From: Panaeolus papilionaceus
Lineage: Eukaryota > Basidiomycota > Agaricomycetes > Agaricales
Assembly (NCBI GenBank): GCA_015501605.1
Contig: JADNRZ010000019.1
Span: forward strand, 868,001-932,000
Reading direction: 5' to 3'
DNA length: 64,000 bases
Shown: positions 12,089 through 24,515 of the stretch, one piece after another
Position numbering within the stretch: position 1 is the first letter of the stretch
Layout of the letters: each line of letters starts with the position of its first letter
Made by a program: the position numbers and the translations under genes
The notes under the pieces: generated by a model
The model's database searches: none
The model's input: the letters and a program-made list of their open reading frames with translations, nothing else
Told to the model about the DNA's origin: nothing

Positions 12089-12647
12089 TGTTACAGTAGC
12101 CTGACAGGTGCTTGTAGTTAAGGCCTTTGAGCTAGTTGGAGTCAGTTTGGTTGTGCAATAGAGTTTGAGTATTGTTCTAAGAATGCCACTGCATACACAT
12201 GCTACACTGGTATTGTCTTAGAAGAGAGCAAGAAGAGTAAGATTGTCATAGAAGTTGTTGTTCTATTCGAAGTTAAAGAACTAGCTAAAGAACAAGGGTA
12301 TAAACTACAGGGTTTATATAGCTATCTAAGAGGCTGTGCATGTAAACACCAAGTAGATAAGGTGTGAAGTCTGTGAGTCAGAATAGGAGTCATAACAGAG
12401 TGAGCATGAGAATACAATAAGGAATGAGTCATAAGTGTGAGAGAGATGAGTAAGGAGATGAGTCAGAGATAGGAGATAAGAGTAGAGTGACAGCAGAGAT
12501 GGAAGTGGAGTGAGAAGGGAAAGATAAGAGAGATAAGGTGAACTACAAGTACAAAGAGAGATGATAGTACATGATGATAAGATAAGAAAAAGTAATGGTA
12601 CAAGATAAGATAGAGAAAAGAAGAGGAAGGGAAAAGACGATGTAACA
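12089..12647 (+). repeat. Solo LTR of a Copia-like element (family A)
   Basis: Begins TGTTACAGTAGC and ends GATGTAACA, with short inverted ends TGTTA/TAACA. It is about 559 bp and shares long blocks with 24516-24972, 24973-25335, 27266-27690 and (inverted) 33586-34155. No 5-bp duplication is visible at the flanks, and the LTR directly abuts the protease fragment, so it is probably a recombination product. Confidence 0.65.
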
Positions 12648-13050
12648 TATATTGATATGCTGAAAGACTATTTACTGTCTTTGTCATCTAACCTTTTCTC
12701 TTGTGGGTCCCAAGTGCAGTCCTAGCCTCCCGAGCCACTGGCTCTTCACCTAGGGCTCATATAGGCTTGAGCTTGGTCCTGGGGGGATTGACATTGCTCC
12801 TTCTCATTCTCATCAAGTAGGGTTCATGTCAGATTCCCCTTGCCAGCAAGAGAGACCACAGCATCCAAAATCTCACATTTTGCCTGCAACCTTGACAACT
12901 TGTAAACTCACCTTTCCTCAACTTGTCTGTTCCTTTGTTAACTTTCCTCAATCTCTTTCTTCTTCTCACATTTGTGTTTTTGACTCTCTCTCTCTCTCTC
13001 TCTCTTAATTAGAATGATCATAGATTCAGTGCACACTTTAGCTTTAGATA
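12648..13050. other. Intergenic repeat debris
   Basis: No gene is seen. The stretch contains a (TC)n run at about 12981-13003 and CT-rich sequence. It separates the solo LTR from the hAT relic. Confidence 0.4.
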
Positions 13051-14208
13051 TCAGGTAATTGCTTGATAGTGCACTGTCCCACAAGTGATGACAGGGAGGA
13101 TTAATGCCCATGACACACCCTCATAGGTGAGCTCCTGTTCTGCTTTCAACTGTCTCAAGGCAGTTCTGTGATTATTAAACCACTTTATGACGTCCAGACT
13201 ATGATTTACATCCTCCATGATATGTGCTTGGAGACCTAGAAAGTCCCCAACAATGAGGTTGACCTGGTGTGCCCAGCATGGTGTCACAACCATGTACTTG
13301 AAGAGATTTGAGAGCAGCTGTTGCATTTTCTTCCTGTCTGGACCATCATCTGTGCACCATGCAATCACCCTCACCCCATATTTCTCCTCCATCATCTTGA
13401 TATTGCTCAGAACATGCTTGAGAAGCTGATCACTGGTTTTGGGTTCCTTGGTGACATTGTGGGTTTCAATGAGATAGGACTGTTCCAGGTGCATATGATT
13501 CCACTGACCATGACAATTTGTTATTTCATCATGTACTTCATTCTCAACAGTCATCATAGTGGAGACAACTGATGATTTTGCAACATTTTTCCATCTGTTG
13601 CACTGCTCCATAGCAAGTCAGCCCTTGATGCTCCTTTCTACCCTCTTCCCAACTTTCTCCACCTCTTTCCACAATACTGCACCAGAAAGAATCCTCTGGT
13701 CCTGAACCACAACACTAGATCCAACCCATTTATGGACAAATTGTTGGAGGGAGCTGCTGCAACCCAAGGTGTGTTGGTCACAATGAAAAGTTTACACAGA
13801 TCAGCTGAGATTCCTACTGAAGTTTGGCAGGTGTGCTGCTGTTTAACAGGGAATGAATACCAGTGCTTGTCATGCTCCTTGAAGGAACATGCATTGATTT
13901 TGCTCACCTAAGGGGCTGGACACCCTGAGCTAAATGGTGTCAACTTGGAGATGGAAGGATGGGTGGCTGGGGATGGGTTGTAGGAGATGAGGGTTGATGA
14001 GATCTTGGTGCTACCCTTGAAGATGCTGGCTGATGGAACAGGCAAATATGGGTACATTCATCTGAGCTTGTGAATTTGCATTTTTTGATATGGGTTAACA
14101 TCCTCTCAGCTTTTCCACACATGGCCTTGACACTAGCAAGAGCTAAAAACAAGCCAACCTAGCATTCAAGGTCTTCCATCTGGTACTTGATGAACGGAAT
14201 AGTGCTGA
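13051..14208 (-). pseudogene. hAT-like transposase relic, C-terminal part
   Basis: Minus-strand fragments in different frames together resemble a hAT-type transposase of the DUF659 kind. One is a Cys/His segment (CGKAERMLTHIKKCKF, about 14100). The longest piece, 13611-13051, has DDGPDRKKMQQLLSNLF, then CWAHQVNLIVGDFLGL and HSLDVIKWFNNH, which match the second catalytic block and the conserved C-x-H-x-x-N-L-I motif. Frameshifts separate the pieces. The 5' part continues on the other side of the inserted Gypsy element, at 20628-20832. The element is non-functional. Confidence 0.7.
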
Positions 14209-14401
14209 TGTCAGGATCACTACGCTCTCTCGTTTCCTCTCTCCTCATTCCCTCTCTCCCTTTCATTCATCACATTCATTCTTCACCTTCGTCACCTAGT
14301 CACTTAGTCACAGGTATATAGAGGCACACTCGCCATGCTTGTAGATCACCTTCGACCTTGTTATAGACTCATTCCCTTGCATTGTGCGCCCTTCCCTAAC
14401 A
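14209..14401 (+). repeat. 5' LTR of the Gypsy element
   Basis: The 193-bp direct repeat of 20435-20627, starting TGTCAGGATCAC and ending CCCTAACA. A tatata box-like stretch (ggtatatagagg) lies near position 14315, before the presumed transcript start. Confidence 0.9.
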
Positions 14402-14505
14402 TTAGGTCGAAGGTTCCCATTATAACTTTTCTATCTCTACTATTATCCTTTTCTTTTCTTTTTTTTAATACACTGGATTATTCTTGGAATTTTCGTCTCC
14501 CCGGC

Positions 14506-16266
14506 ATGTCTGATAACAAGGACTCCGGACCTACTACCCATGCTTGCTCTCTTTCTCGTCGCGCAGCTGCTAACACTGGACAAAGCAGTCTATTTGTCGA
14601 CTTGGATGACGATCTCTATGTGAACGACCTTACTGAGTCTGGAAACCCTGCTAATTCCGCTCCTCGGGGTCACGTGCATACATCCACTTCCCAGGATGAT
14701 GCCACCCCTAGGCGCGATCCTGCTGTTGACGCTACTTCTCAGGCTGCTTCTTCTCAGGCTACAAACACTGTCAATGTCAACCAGCTGGCTTGAGGTTTGA
14801 CTGACTCCTCAACTGTGAACCCCCAACCTGTACCTTGTGGTTTAGGGAATTGTCAACCTCCTCCGCCCTATGCTCCTGGACAAACACCTCCAGCTAATCG
14901 CACTCAGCATCATGCTACTGTCCCAAATGGCTTTGTGTCCATAGCGGCTTATGAATTCGCTCTGGTGGAACAGTGCTGTGCTGCACATGAAGCCTATCAG
15001 TCAGCTTGGCAGCATATATTGACCCTAATCCCCAGAATCAATCCTGCCGCAGCCTTTGTACAAGGCCCTGGTCCACCACCTGCTGGTCCACCTGCTATGC
15101 CACCTGCTGCGCCTGCACCACCTACCAACCCTGCTGCTGGTCAGCAAACTGTTCCCCAAGCTGCTACACCCACTCAACCTGTTGCATGGGGTCCCAGACA
15201 TAATCAGGCCCCTCCAGTTGCTGCTCAGGCTTCTCCTGTGGGGTGGGCGGCACATCGTGTGAAACTCAATGCACCGAATGTGTTTGATGGAGACAACGCC
15301 AAGGTGGACAGGTTTTTGGCTTCCTGCTACGTTGCGTTTGCAGGAGACCCTAATCTCTATGCCGATGACTGCAACAGAATCCTGTTCGCACTGTCATACA
15401 TGACAGAGGGTCACACTGACATGTTCTGCATTCAGTGTGCTGGCAAGATCGCAGCCAACACCTTTACCACCTTGTGGACAGTTTTCGAGGAGAAGTTCAA
15501 AGCTAAGTTCGTGAAACCTAGCCAAGACTGCGTGGAGGAACAAGCACTCAAGGCTTTACGCCAGGGCTGCAATGAGGAAGCGTCCAAGTTTTTCTTACGC
15601 TTTGACACCTTACACCGACATGTCAATGTTGATGACTGCACGCTTTGCATGTTCCTGGATGATGCCATTGATCCCTGCATCCTCGACATTATTGTGTTGC
15701 ATAGCGATTGTCCTTTGGTGTACAAGACATACAAGGACCTGGTGATTCAAGTGGATGACCGTTTTCGTTGCCGTTTGGACGAGAATCGTGTTCGCTTTGT
15801 GTCATCCCAACCAAACACTTACACCGGTTGGAACCGTGGTCAACAGGTTGCAGGCATTCCCATCAATACAGCTTTTCACACTCGTCCTATACCTCTGCAT
15901 CTCCCTGCAGCAGCTACCCCTACACCTGCAGCATTGCCTGGTTGTGCCCCAATCACTCCTGCTGCAGCACCTGCTCCTCGCGCTGCCACTGCGAATAATG
16001 CACGTCCTGGACCATCTAGTCACCCTTTGCGCAGGAACATAGACATGTCTACAGTCATGTGTCACAACTGTCGAAAATTTGGTCACTACATGCACGATTG
16101 CCACTCACCTCAGCACGGTGGTCATAATATTCGACAGATGATGGAAGAGTTGGAGTATGGGGAGGATGTTGTGGAGGAGGTCAGGGAAGCTGTGGATGTT
16201 AGACAAGAGGAGGAGGTTGCATGGTACGATGTTGAGAACCCGTCTTTTGGAAACTTCGGAGAGTGA
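14506..16266 (+). pseudogene. gag: Gypsy gag, interrupted by one in-frame stop
   Basis: One continuous frame from ATG at 14506 to 16266, broken only by TGA at 14791-14793. The N-terminal part is Ser/Pro/Ala-rich. The middle (about 15260-15780) resembles retrotransposon gag capsid sequence (PNVFDGDNAKVDRFL and FEEKFKAKFVKPSQ). A C2HC zinc knuckle, CHNCRKFGHYMHDC, sits at about 16057-16100. The stop fits a CGA or TGG codon changed to TGA. The pol frame overlaps the last four bases. Confidence 0.85.
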
Positions 16267-19200
16267 ATGACACGCCCTTTCCGACCGTAGAAATGCTTGT
16301 AACTGGGGACACTAAATCAAATGACAAGTTTCTTTCTACTCCAAAGACATGTGCGAGATCGAAGAGTTGTGTGATTGAGGAGGTTGTGGATGAGGAGGAT
16401 CCGTGTTTTTTGAAGTTTCCGCCCTTGCCAAATGGGGAGATTCTTCTAGATGCTACTGATGATGGTGCAGATGTGGAGGTGGATTCGATTGTGGAGGACA
16501 TGGAGAAAGTAGAGGTGGAAAGGGTATCTGTTCCAGCACCAACTGTGGAGGATGATATTGGGGTGCATGTGGAAATGTTGTTGAAGGATAGTGCTTCACG
16601 CTCAAGGAGGATGAAAAAGGTTGATCATGTTTTGGATCAGATTAGGAGTACAAAGGATAGTCAGGGTGTCCAAGTACTGCGGAAATGGGCTAACAGAGGC
16701 AGATGGGATAAAGTGGATGAAGAGATGGTGAGGTCTATCAGGAGGATGTCAGCAGTGGATGCTGAAGTAGTGGTGAAAGAGCTAAAGGAACCCAGGAACG
16801 TAGTGGTCAGAGTGAAGAACAACTCTGTGGTTATTCCGATGCGCATTCAACTGGGGAAGGACGAATCCACCTCTATCCATGCACTTCTTGACAGCAGCAC
16901 TACTGGATGCTATGTCCACGAGGATTTTGTTCAGGCTCACTCCCTCCCTTTGACGAAATTACCTCATCCCATTGCAATCTATAATGCGGATGGATTGAGG
17001 AACATCACACATTCTATCCATTTCAAGTGTACTTTACAGGTTACTATGGAGGACCATATGGAGGACATTACTTGTTCGGTTGCTAATATTGGTAGCTCAC
17101 CTGTCATCTTGCGATATTCCTGGTTATGAATGTGCAATCCACTCGTGGATTGGAGGACGGGGAAGCTATGCTTCAATTTTTTCCCTCCTGTTCTCTCTTC
17201 TACTGAAGACGGACCAGATTGCTTGAAGGAGGAGCATGTGCGTGGAGTGGATGAGGTTACACATGAGTGGTCATTGGAGGAGGAGTCAGACGAGCTGATG
17301 GAAGATTTACGAGCAGTTGTAGAGGAAGAGTTGACAGAGGAAGACGAAGCATTGTTGTATGTGGATTTGCAGAGGATGATGGAGATGAGGGACGATGTGA
17401 GGAGGTTAGTGGAGATGAAGGAATCCTTTGAGGATCGTCGCTCGCAATTGTCAGGCCATGAGCGCTATATGTCTGAATTTGCACCCGTATTCGCAAAAAC
17501 CGAGTTCAATCAACTACCCCCCAACCGCATCTGGGACCATGCAATCGAACTCAAACCAGGTGCTGAACCCTTTAATTCGAAAATTTATCCCTTATCCCGA
17601 GATCAACTGAAGGAACTTGACCGTTTCATCAAGGAGCATATCAAGAGTGGCCGCATTCGCATCTCAAAGTCACCATACACGTCCCCCTTCTTTTTCGTAA
17701 AGAAGAAAGACGGTTCTCTTCGGCCTGTACAAGACTATCGCAAACTCAATGACATTACAATCCACAATTGTTATCCCTTACCTTTGATTTCCGAGCTCAT
17801 GGATAAACTTAAGGGAGCGAAGTACTTCACCAAATTGGACATTTGCTGGGGTTATAACAACATTCGCATTAAGCCAGGCGACGAACACAAAGCAGCATTT
17901 ATCACAAATCGGGGTCTATTCAAGCCTACTGTTATGTTCTTTGGGTTGATAAATTCTCCAGCGACTTTCCAGACAATGATGGACGAATTGTTTAAGGAGT
18001 TGAAGACATGGATGATATCTTGATATTCTCCAAAGATGTCGAGCAACACTGCAAGTTGACATGCCGGGTGCTGCAAACCCTGAAAGACAACAACCTGTAT
18101 CTGAACCTGGAGAAGTGCGTTTTTGAGGTGGAGGAGGTGGAGTACTTAGGGGTGTTGGTGTCAGAAGGGTGTATGAGGATGGATCCAAAGAAAGTGAAAG
18201 CAGTGGAGGAATGGCCGGTACCCAGATCGAGGAAGGAGGTACAACAATTCGTGGGGTTTATCAACTTTTACTGTCAGTTTGTCAAGAATTTCTCACATGT
18301 TGCCAAACCCTTGAACCGTCTGTGCAGCAAGGTCCCCTGGGATTGGTCTTCATCAGCACAGGACACTTTCGAGAGCCTTAAGAAGGCTATTACCACTGGG
18401 TCCGTCCTTGCTCTTCCAGTCGATGATGCCCCCTTTCGTGTTGAAGCTGACTCATCGGGCTATGCCACTGGTGCCGTTCTCAGTCAACTCCAGAACAGCT
18501 CATGGCGACCTGTTGCATTCCTTTCCAAATCACTGAACAAAGCTGAGAGAAATTATGACATTCACAACAGGGAGCTCCTCTCAATCATGCGTTCACTGTA
18601 CGAGTGGAGACGCTACTTATTGAGCTCAACCGAACCCTTTGAGGTCTTCTCAGATCACCTCAACCTGCAATATTTCATGACTGCTCAGAAGTTGAATCGT
18701 CGTCAAGCTCGCTGGTCCCTGGAGCTAGCCGACTTCAATTTCAAACTTGTTCATAAACCTGGTTCATCTATGATCGCTGTGGATGCTCTGTCTCGGCGAC
18801 CAGATTATGACAAAGGCGAATCTGACAATTCTGACATTACACTGCTTCCTTCCAAGCTTTTGCAGGCTGTTCATGTTGACCTTAACGACCCTTTCCTCAA
18901 CGAAGTTTGTGCACAAAGCAACCTTTCTAGAGACATGTTCAATGCACACAAGAACTTGCCTGGTTGGACTTGGGAAACGGCTTGGCATGCTGGTACAATC
19001 AGATTGTGGTTCCCAACTTTGGCAACTTACAGGAGCACATTCTGCGGGCTAACCATGATGCTGCGACTGCTGGCCATCCAGGTTGCGCAAAAATGTTGGA
19101 ACTGATCCATCAGGATTATTGGTGGCCAACATTGACCAAGGATGTACGGAAATATGTTGATGGCTGTCTACTGTGTCAAAAGGCAAAACCTATCCACCAG

Positions 19201-20340
19201 CGTCCACAAGGCCTGCTTTCGCCAAACGAGGTCCCTGTGGAAAACTGGCAGATCATTTCGGCAGATCTTATTGTCGACCTTCCTAAATCGCGCAACTATG
19301 ATAGCATCTTCGTTGTTGTGGACCGATTATCAAAGATGGTTCGTCTCATACCAACAGTGAAGTCGGTTTCCTCTGAAGGCCTTGCTTGCCTGTATCATGA
19401 CCACGTTTGGAAGGACTTTGGACTACCTGCAAGGATTATTTCAGATCGAGGGACAAACTTTGTTTCCAAGTTTGCCAGAGCGCTTAACTTGCTACTTGGT
19501 ATTTCGCAGAATGTATCAACGTCTTTCAGGCCTCAGACAGATGGACAAACAGAGAGGTTGAACCAAGAAGTGGAGTTGCAGTTGTGGATGTTTGTTAATA
19601 AGAGACAGTCAGATTGGGCAGAGTGGTTGGCTTGCACACAGTTCGCTTTGAACAACAAGGTTAATTCTTCAACAGGTTTTTCTCCCTTTTTCTTAAATTA
19701 TGGTCATAATCCTTCTCGCCCTCTTCAACCCCTTCGTATTTCAAATTGTTCTATTCCTAAAGCTCTCGACTTCGCTGTGAAGATGCATGCAGTGGCACAA
19801 GAATCCAATGCCACTATCAAAATCGCCAATGACGCCATGAAGAGGCACTATGACAAGCATTGCCGCCCCACACCCATCTTCCAGCCTGGTGAGAAAGTTC
19901 TTCTCGATGCTTCCAACATTACCTCCTTTCTACCATCTAAAAAATTAGATCCCAATCAACGAATTGGTCCTTTTACAATCATTGAACAAGTTTCTCCTAC
20001 ATCTTATCGCTTGAACATTCCTTCTGATTATAAAATCTTTGACATTTTTAACGTTGAAAAAATTCATAAATTCATTGAACCTACTTTTCCTTCTCAAATT
20101 GCTTTCAATAATTCGGCTACTCTTTCTAATTCTCATTACCTTCCTGAACCTGATCATTTGTGTATTTCAAAACCCATTCTCCAATCTGTTCTCAATCATT
20201 GCTTTTTACGTAGTGGTAACAACTTCCTTGTTGTGTTGGAGGGTGATACTTCCAAGAACGCGGCATGGATGTCAAAATCCAATTTCATCGACCCCAATGA
20301 TGTTCTGAAAAAATATCTTGCTAGCATAAATCCGTCTTAG
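16263..20340 (+). pseudogene. pol: Gypsy pol (protease, RT, RNase H, integrase), multiply broken
   Basis: Segments in order: aspartic protease near 16890, where the usual D-S/T-G reads LLDSSTTG; an in-frame TGA at 17127-17129 just before NPLVDWRTGKL; reverse transcriptase 17500-18020 (VKKKDGSLRPVQDYRKLN); RT and RNase H 18008-18830 (MDDILIFSKD, EADSSGYATGAVLSQL); integrase zinc finger HPGCAK...CLLCQKAK; catalytic core with ISDRGTNF and PQTDGQTERLNQ; and a chromodomain-like C-terminus ending 20340. A short deletion at about 18005 removes the bases before the YMDD box and shifts the frame. A second frameshift lies near 18980. The element cannot make an active polyprotein. Confidence 0.88.
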
Positions 20341-20434
20341 AATCCTCTCTTTATTTTCCTTTATTGTACTTTTTCTTCTTTCTTTTCTTAGTTTCTTTTT
20401 TTTCCTAGGTGACTACACCTTAAGGAGGGGGTGA

Positions 20435-20627
20435 TGTCAGGATCACTACACTCTCTCGTTTCCTCTCTCCTCATTCCCTATCTCCCTTTCATTCATCACA
20501 TTCATTCTTCACTTTCGTCACCTAGTCACTTAGTCACAGGTATATAGAGGTGCACTTGCCATGCTTGTAGATCACCTTCAACCTTGTTATAGACTCATTC
20601 CCTTGCATTGTGCGCCCTTCCCTAACA
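20435..20627 (+). repeat. 3' LTR of the Gypsy element
   Basis: Direct repeat of 14209-14401. The adjacent upstream purine tract at about 20421-20431 is the likely polypurine primer site for plus-strand synthesis. Confidence 0.9.
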
Positions 20628-20832
20628 GCTTACCTGTGCTGTGAAGCTCATCCTGTGCTTGGACTGCTGAGTTTTGCCCTGATTGAGCTCAGGCACGGTC
20701 ACACTCAATTAAAGCTTGAATGTGTCCATTTATGCAAGCTTTGCACCACTCCGCTTTATGTGTTCTGTCAGTTTTGTAATAGGTATCATTTTTGAAGAAA
20801 TATTTCCAGAGCTCTGTAACACTGGTTGACAT
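20628..20832 (-). pseudogene. hAT-like transposase relic, N-terminal part (BED-type zinc finger)
   Basis: Reading the minus strand from ATG at 20832, the frame encodes MSTSVTELWKYFFKND followed by HKAEWCKACINGHIQAL. This resembles the start of a hAT transposase with the first Cys pair of a BED finger. The second half of the finger and the catalytic region continue at 14208-13051 once the Gypsy element is skipped. The Gypsy insertion therefore split this gene. Confidence 0.65.
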
Positions 20833-21712
20833 GATTAGCAGGTGGTTGTGGTAGATTCCAGAGAGGCAGACAAAGAGAAAAAAAATGTGTTCATTACAGG
20901 GGTATCTAAGTTCTTTAGACATGATGTATTGTAGACAAATGCAGAATACAACTGACTGTTGCACATTCATTTTATGTCTGTGAAGCTTGCTACAGTGAGG
21001 GACACTGACACACACACAAACTGCCAAGTTCTCTTGTGAACAAGGTAGTTTGTATACTTAATTACGAATATAGAATATAGATAGAATTATAATTGAAATG
21101 ATATTAAGATGTGTTTGAGTGCTAATATATGGCTTAAGTGAAGTTTCCCATGCAATGCTTCGAGTTCAGTCTCGGAATTGAACTGAGTTTGTTTAATTCG
21201 AGATGGAGGCAGGCACATGCACTTTAATGAACATTCCAACAGATATCCCAATGGTATACGGTACATATTCCGGTGCTTTTTAGAGTTCCAAAAATGTACT
21301 TAATTTTGACTTGGTACACTTATTTTGACTTTGGACTTCACTTCACTTCACTGCAGATGTTTTTAATGGGCTTTTATTGTCTTTGGTTCTACTGGGGGGA
21401 TGTCCTCCAGGGTAGAATGAATCTCCCCATCCTCAGTACATGCTTCCCTTTTCCTGATTCGGGTCTCACCTCATTGCTACCTATTGTACTGCACATGTTC
21501 TCTCTTGGCACATGCATCACTTTTCTTATGGTGCATGGCTTCACAGTCAGCTGTTCTTTACAGCCATGCATTCTACAGCCCCCAGTTGCTATGGTGAGTC
21601 CTGCACTGATCTTCCCATATTGATGCTAATCTGTGGACTGACATTTCGGACCTACAGATTCTCTCTCAGTTTGGGTGCCTGCTTGGACCCATACCAAGCA
21701 TGTTGGCACTTA
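20833..21712. other. No gene recognised; probable hAT element 5' flank
   Basis: Sequence upstream of the hAT start followed by about 600 bp without a credible reading frame. A short ttcacttcacttcac repeat occurs near 21340. It ends at the TA duplication of the Tc1-like element. Confidence 0.4.
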
Positions 21713-22130
21713 CAGTGCAGCACTGTCATGTGATACACCAAATGTGGCAAATTGGCCTTCAAAGCCCAATATTGCAGAATATGATTAAGTGATGTCTAAA
21801 AACAACAGGTTGGGTGGTTATAGTACATAGATACATATTTGAAAATGTTAAGATCATTACAAAATATATATCTGCTGTCTTTCAATCTGCAAAGTCACAG
21901 TGTATAATTGGGTGGTGAGCAACTGCACCAGAAAACACCCTGTTTTCATTGCTCTAGTGTACTAGAAGGAGGGTCTCAAGAATAATAATTTCTTTTCAAA
22001 TCAATTAAGCATATCTACTAGATGCGAATACAAGTTATTTTATAAATATCTGTGAAGAATTGACAAAAATATGAGCAGCACAAAAAGTGTATCATACAGT
22101 GGTGGTGTATCACATGACAGTGCTGCACTG
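21713..22130. mobile_element. Tc1/mariner-type MITE with perfect terminal inverted repeats and TA duplication
   Basis: The left end reads CAGTGCAGCACTGTCATG and continues to TGATACACC (21713-21739). The right end, 22104-22130, is its exact reverse complement (27 bp). Both sides are flanked by TA (21711-21712 and 22131-22132). The 418-bp element has no coding capacity. Its TIR resembles that of the larger element at 26075-27071. Confidence 0.8.
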
Positions 22131-22132
22131 TA

Positions 22133-22857
22133 TTTCAAATTCGTTTTGGTGCTCCAGAGGTTTCTGCATTTGCGAAACAGGTGCGGTTTGGCTTGCTTTT
22201 ATCTGACACCTTTCATGTCGCAGGTTGACACAGCTGACACTGTCATTAATCTTAGCATGTGACCTTGACTGCCGATGACCCAGGACCTGACCCCAGTCTA
22301 GCCAACCTGACCTGTGTTCAAGTGAGACCTTCTTTCCTGGGTCAAAGGGGTCAAGACACCACTGGTAGGAGTTGCTGAGAATAGAGAGCACTTATGGGCT
22401 GGTATTGGTATGTATTATGTTGTGCTGTCACTGTGCTGAACACCCTCTGTAGCTGCCATGTCATCACTTTCACCCATGGTCTCTCCACTTCCTCCTGCTT
22501 TCTTTCTCTCCTTCTCCTTTCCTTCCCTCTCCTTTTAATAGTCTGCTTTTTTTGCCCTTTCAACACCTTCACTGCTCCTCCCACTTACCTATATTCTTTT
22601 GCTTTCCCTCCATTCTGGAACACTATTCTCCCCTTCTATCTGTATTATTCTATTAGTTATATATTCTCTCCTCAGTATTCACTTCTACTGCCATGTCATC
22701 ACCTTTATCTTGACCTGTGCCCCCTCTCCCACTGTAACTGCCTGTCTTTTCACCACTCTTAGTCCGCTTTTTTGCCTCTTTAGCAATCTGGTTGCCTAGC
22801 TCTTACTGTTTCTGTATGTGCTCAGTATCTTTAGTATTTCCAGCCTGTATCAGATAT
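22133..22857. other. CT-rich intergenic repeat debris
   Basis: Contains a CT-rich, LTR-like stretch (22440-22800) in which the phrase tgccatgtcatcac occurs twice (22456 and 22690). There is no coding signal. It may be a decayed LTR, but no boundaries could be set. Confidence 0.35.
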
Positions 22858-23545
22858 TTACTTGCAATATATGATTTTTGATATTTCTTGCACCAGACTT
22901 GTAAATGAATGAAGAAATGAGAAAGTATTTTGAGAAAGATTTAGAATTTCAAAAGATGGTTTGATGACACTCAGAGACTTCTCAAAGATGTTTTGAAGAC
23001 TCCTAGAGACTTTGAAAAGACTTTGACATCTTTGGACCTTTTGGTACTTTGAGAGTCTCTGGGAGTCTTTAAAAGACTTTTGGAGACTTTTGGTCCCAAG
23101 ACCCTTTTCCTGATGAAAATTGTTAACTATCTCTTGTTGTTGAGATATTGTTTGCATTATCTCAAGTTCATCCTGTAGTGTAGCACCAGGAAAAATAGGA
23201 GGAGCAGCTGAAGCAGCAGGAGGAGGATTGATAGAAGGAGGATTGGAACATGGAGAAGTAGGAGCAGTAGTATCCTGTGATTGGGAAGTGGAACCAGATC
23301 CACTGTTGGTCCATTGATAGCAAACACTGTCTAAGGGACTTAAAGTACAAAACAGGATGGAGGGATATGTGCTTTTTAGCCATAGTACCATTTCCTGATT
23401 TAACTTTGACAATCATGTTAACTCTTCCCTGTGCAATGACTCTTTTGAATCCACTGGCTATAGAAACAGTGCCATAAAAGCCCATTTCATATTCAGAAAA
23501 GCGTAAGGGCACCTCAAACACACACAAGTCCTGGGGGAGATCCAA
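22858..23545 (-). pseudogene. Copia-like protease-region coding relic
   Basis: Minus-strand sequence starts with the exon seen at 632 (DLCVFEVPLRFSEYEMGFYG). It then runs into VSIASGFKRVIAQGRVNM and VLYFKSLRQCLLSMDQQWI. After about 23270 the frame becomes a Pro/Ser-rich tail of no clear identity. The strand-, leader- and glycine-rich features fit the protease neighbourhood of Copia gag-pol, but the catalytic DSGA box is absent. It is one arm of the inverted repeat described separately. Confidence 0.5.
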
Positions 23546-24515
23546 AGATATATATCAGCTCTACATAAATACAGGAAGTAGGCTCACCTGGGGGAGATCC
23601 AAAGAGAAAGAGGTAAAGGATCAAACCCAGGTGAAACAGCTATTTAAGTGATGAGCTGGCATTGGCATCAGCCTTGATACCAAACAATGCCTTTGGGAAT
23701 AAACAAAGGAAAACACAAAGGAATGACTATGTAACAGTGGAAACAACTAAATAATGAATGAGTGGCAACTAAAGGAGAGTGTAATATAATATGTAAGATC
23801 CCCTGACAAAAAGTTGCTTAGGTCTCCTGTAAAGTGCTGTGAAGCTGTTACAGTTGGCCATAGAGCTGTTCATTGTCAAAGTCAAAGTTGAATAGAAGGG
23901 TTCAGGTTCAGTATCATACTAAGTGTGCTACTTCAAGAGTCACTTGATAGTATTGTCTTAGTAGTGAGCAAGCAAGTTAAGGTCTAGTAGAAGTTGTCAT
24001 TCTATTGTAGTTAAAGAACTAGTGTTACAATAGCTTGACAGGTGCTTGCAGTTAAGGCCTTTGAGCTTGTTGGGGTCAGTTTGGAAGAAGGTTCATTCAT
24101 GTGGTCAATGTCAGGGGATCTCCTGCTACCTCCTATTGTTTTCCTTATTATTGTCTCTCTGTCTCTCTTTCCCCCTATTTCCCTTTCTCTATTTCATTAT
24201 CTGGACATACCATGGACTCATATATATTATATTACACTCTCCTTTAGTTGCCACTCATTCATTATTTAGTTGTTGCCACTGTTACATAGTCATTCCTTTG
24301 TGTTTCCCTTTGTTTATTCCCAAAGGCATTGTTTGGCATCAAGGCTGATGCCAATGCCAGCTCATCACTTAAATAGCTGTTCCACCTGGGTTTGATCCTT
24401 TACCTCTTTCTCTTTGGATCTCCCCCAGGTGAGTATACTTCCTGTATTTATGTAGAGCTGATATATATCTTTGGATCTCCCCCAGGACTTGTGTGTGTCT
24501 GAGGTGCCCTTACAG
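23500..24515. repeat. Large inverted repeat of the Copia-like leader (two arms facing each other)
   Basis: The block 23515-23810 on the minus strand matches 24112-24515 on the plus strand over roughly 300 bp, including the intron-like segment and the phrase ggcattgtttgg. The spacer contains LTR-like sequence, with a family-A LTR start (TGTTACAATAGC) at 24023. The arrangement suggests two copies inserted or rearranged in opposite orientation. Confidence 0.65.

Larger units (their letters stand above)
14209..20627 (+). mobile_element. Gypsy-type LTR retrotransposon with chromodomain-like integrase tail, nested in a hAT relic
   Basis: The two LTRs (14209-14401 and 20435-20627) are 193 bp each and differ at about seven positions, mostly transitions. 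Both begin TGTCAGG and end CCCTAACA. The flanks gctga and gctta look like a 5-bp target duplication with one mismatch. A purine-rich tract (aaggaggggg) lies just before the 3' LTR. Internal order is gag, protease, reverse transcriptase, RNase H, integrase and chromodomain-like end, as in Gypsy/chromovirus elements. Several stops, a deletion and a frameshift make it non-autonomous. Confidence 0.9.
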
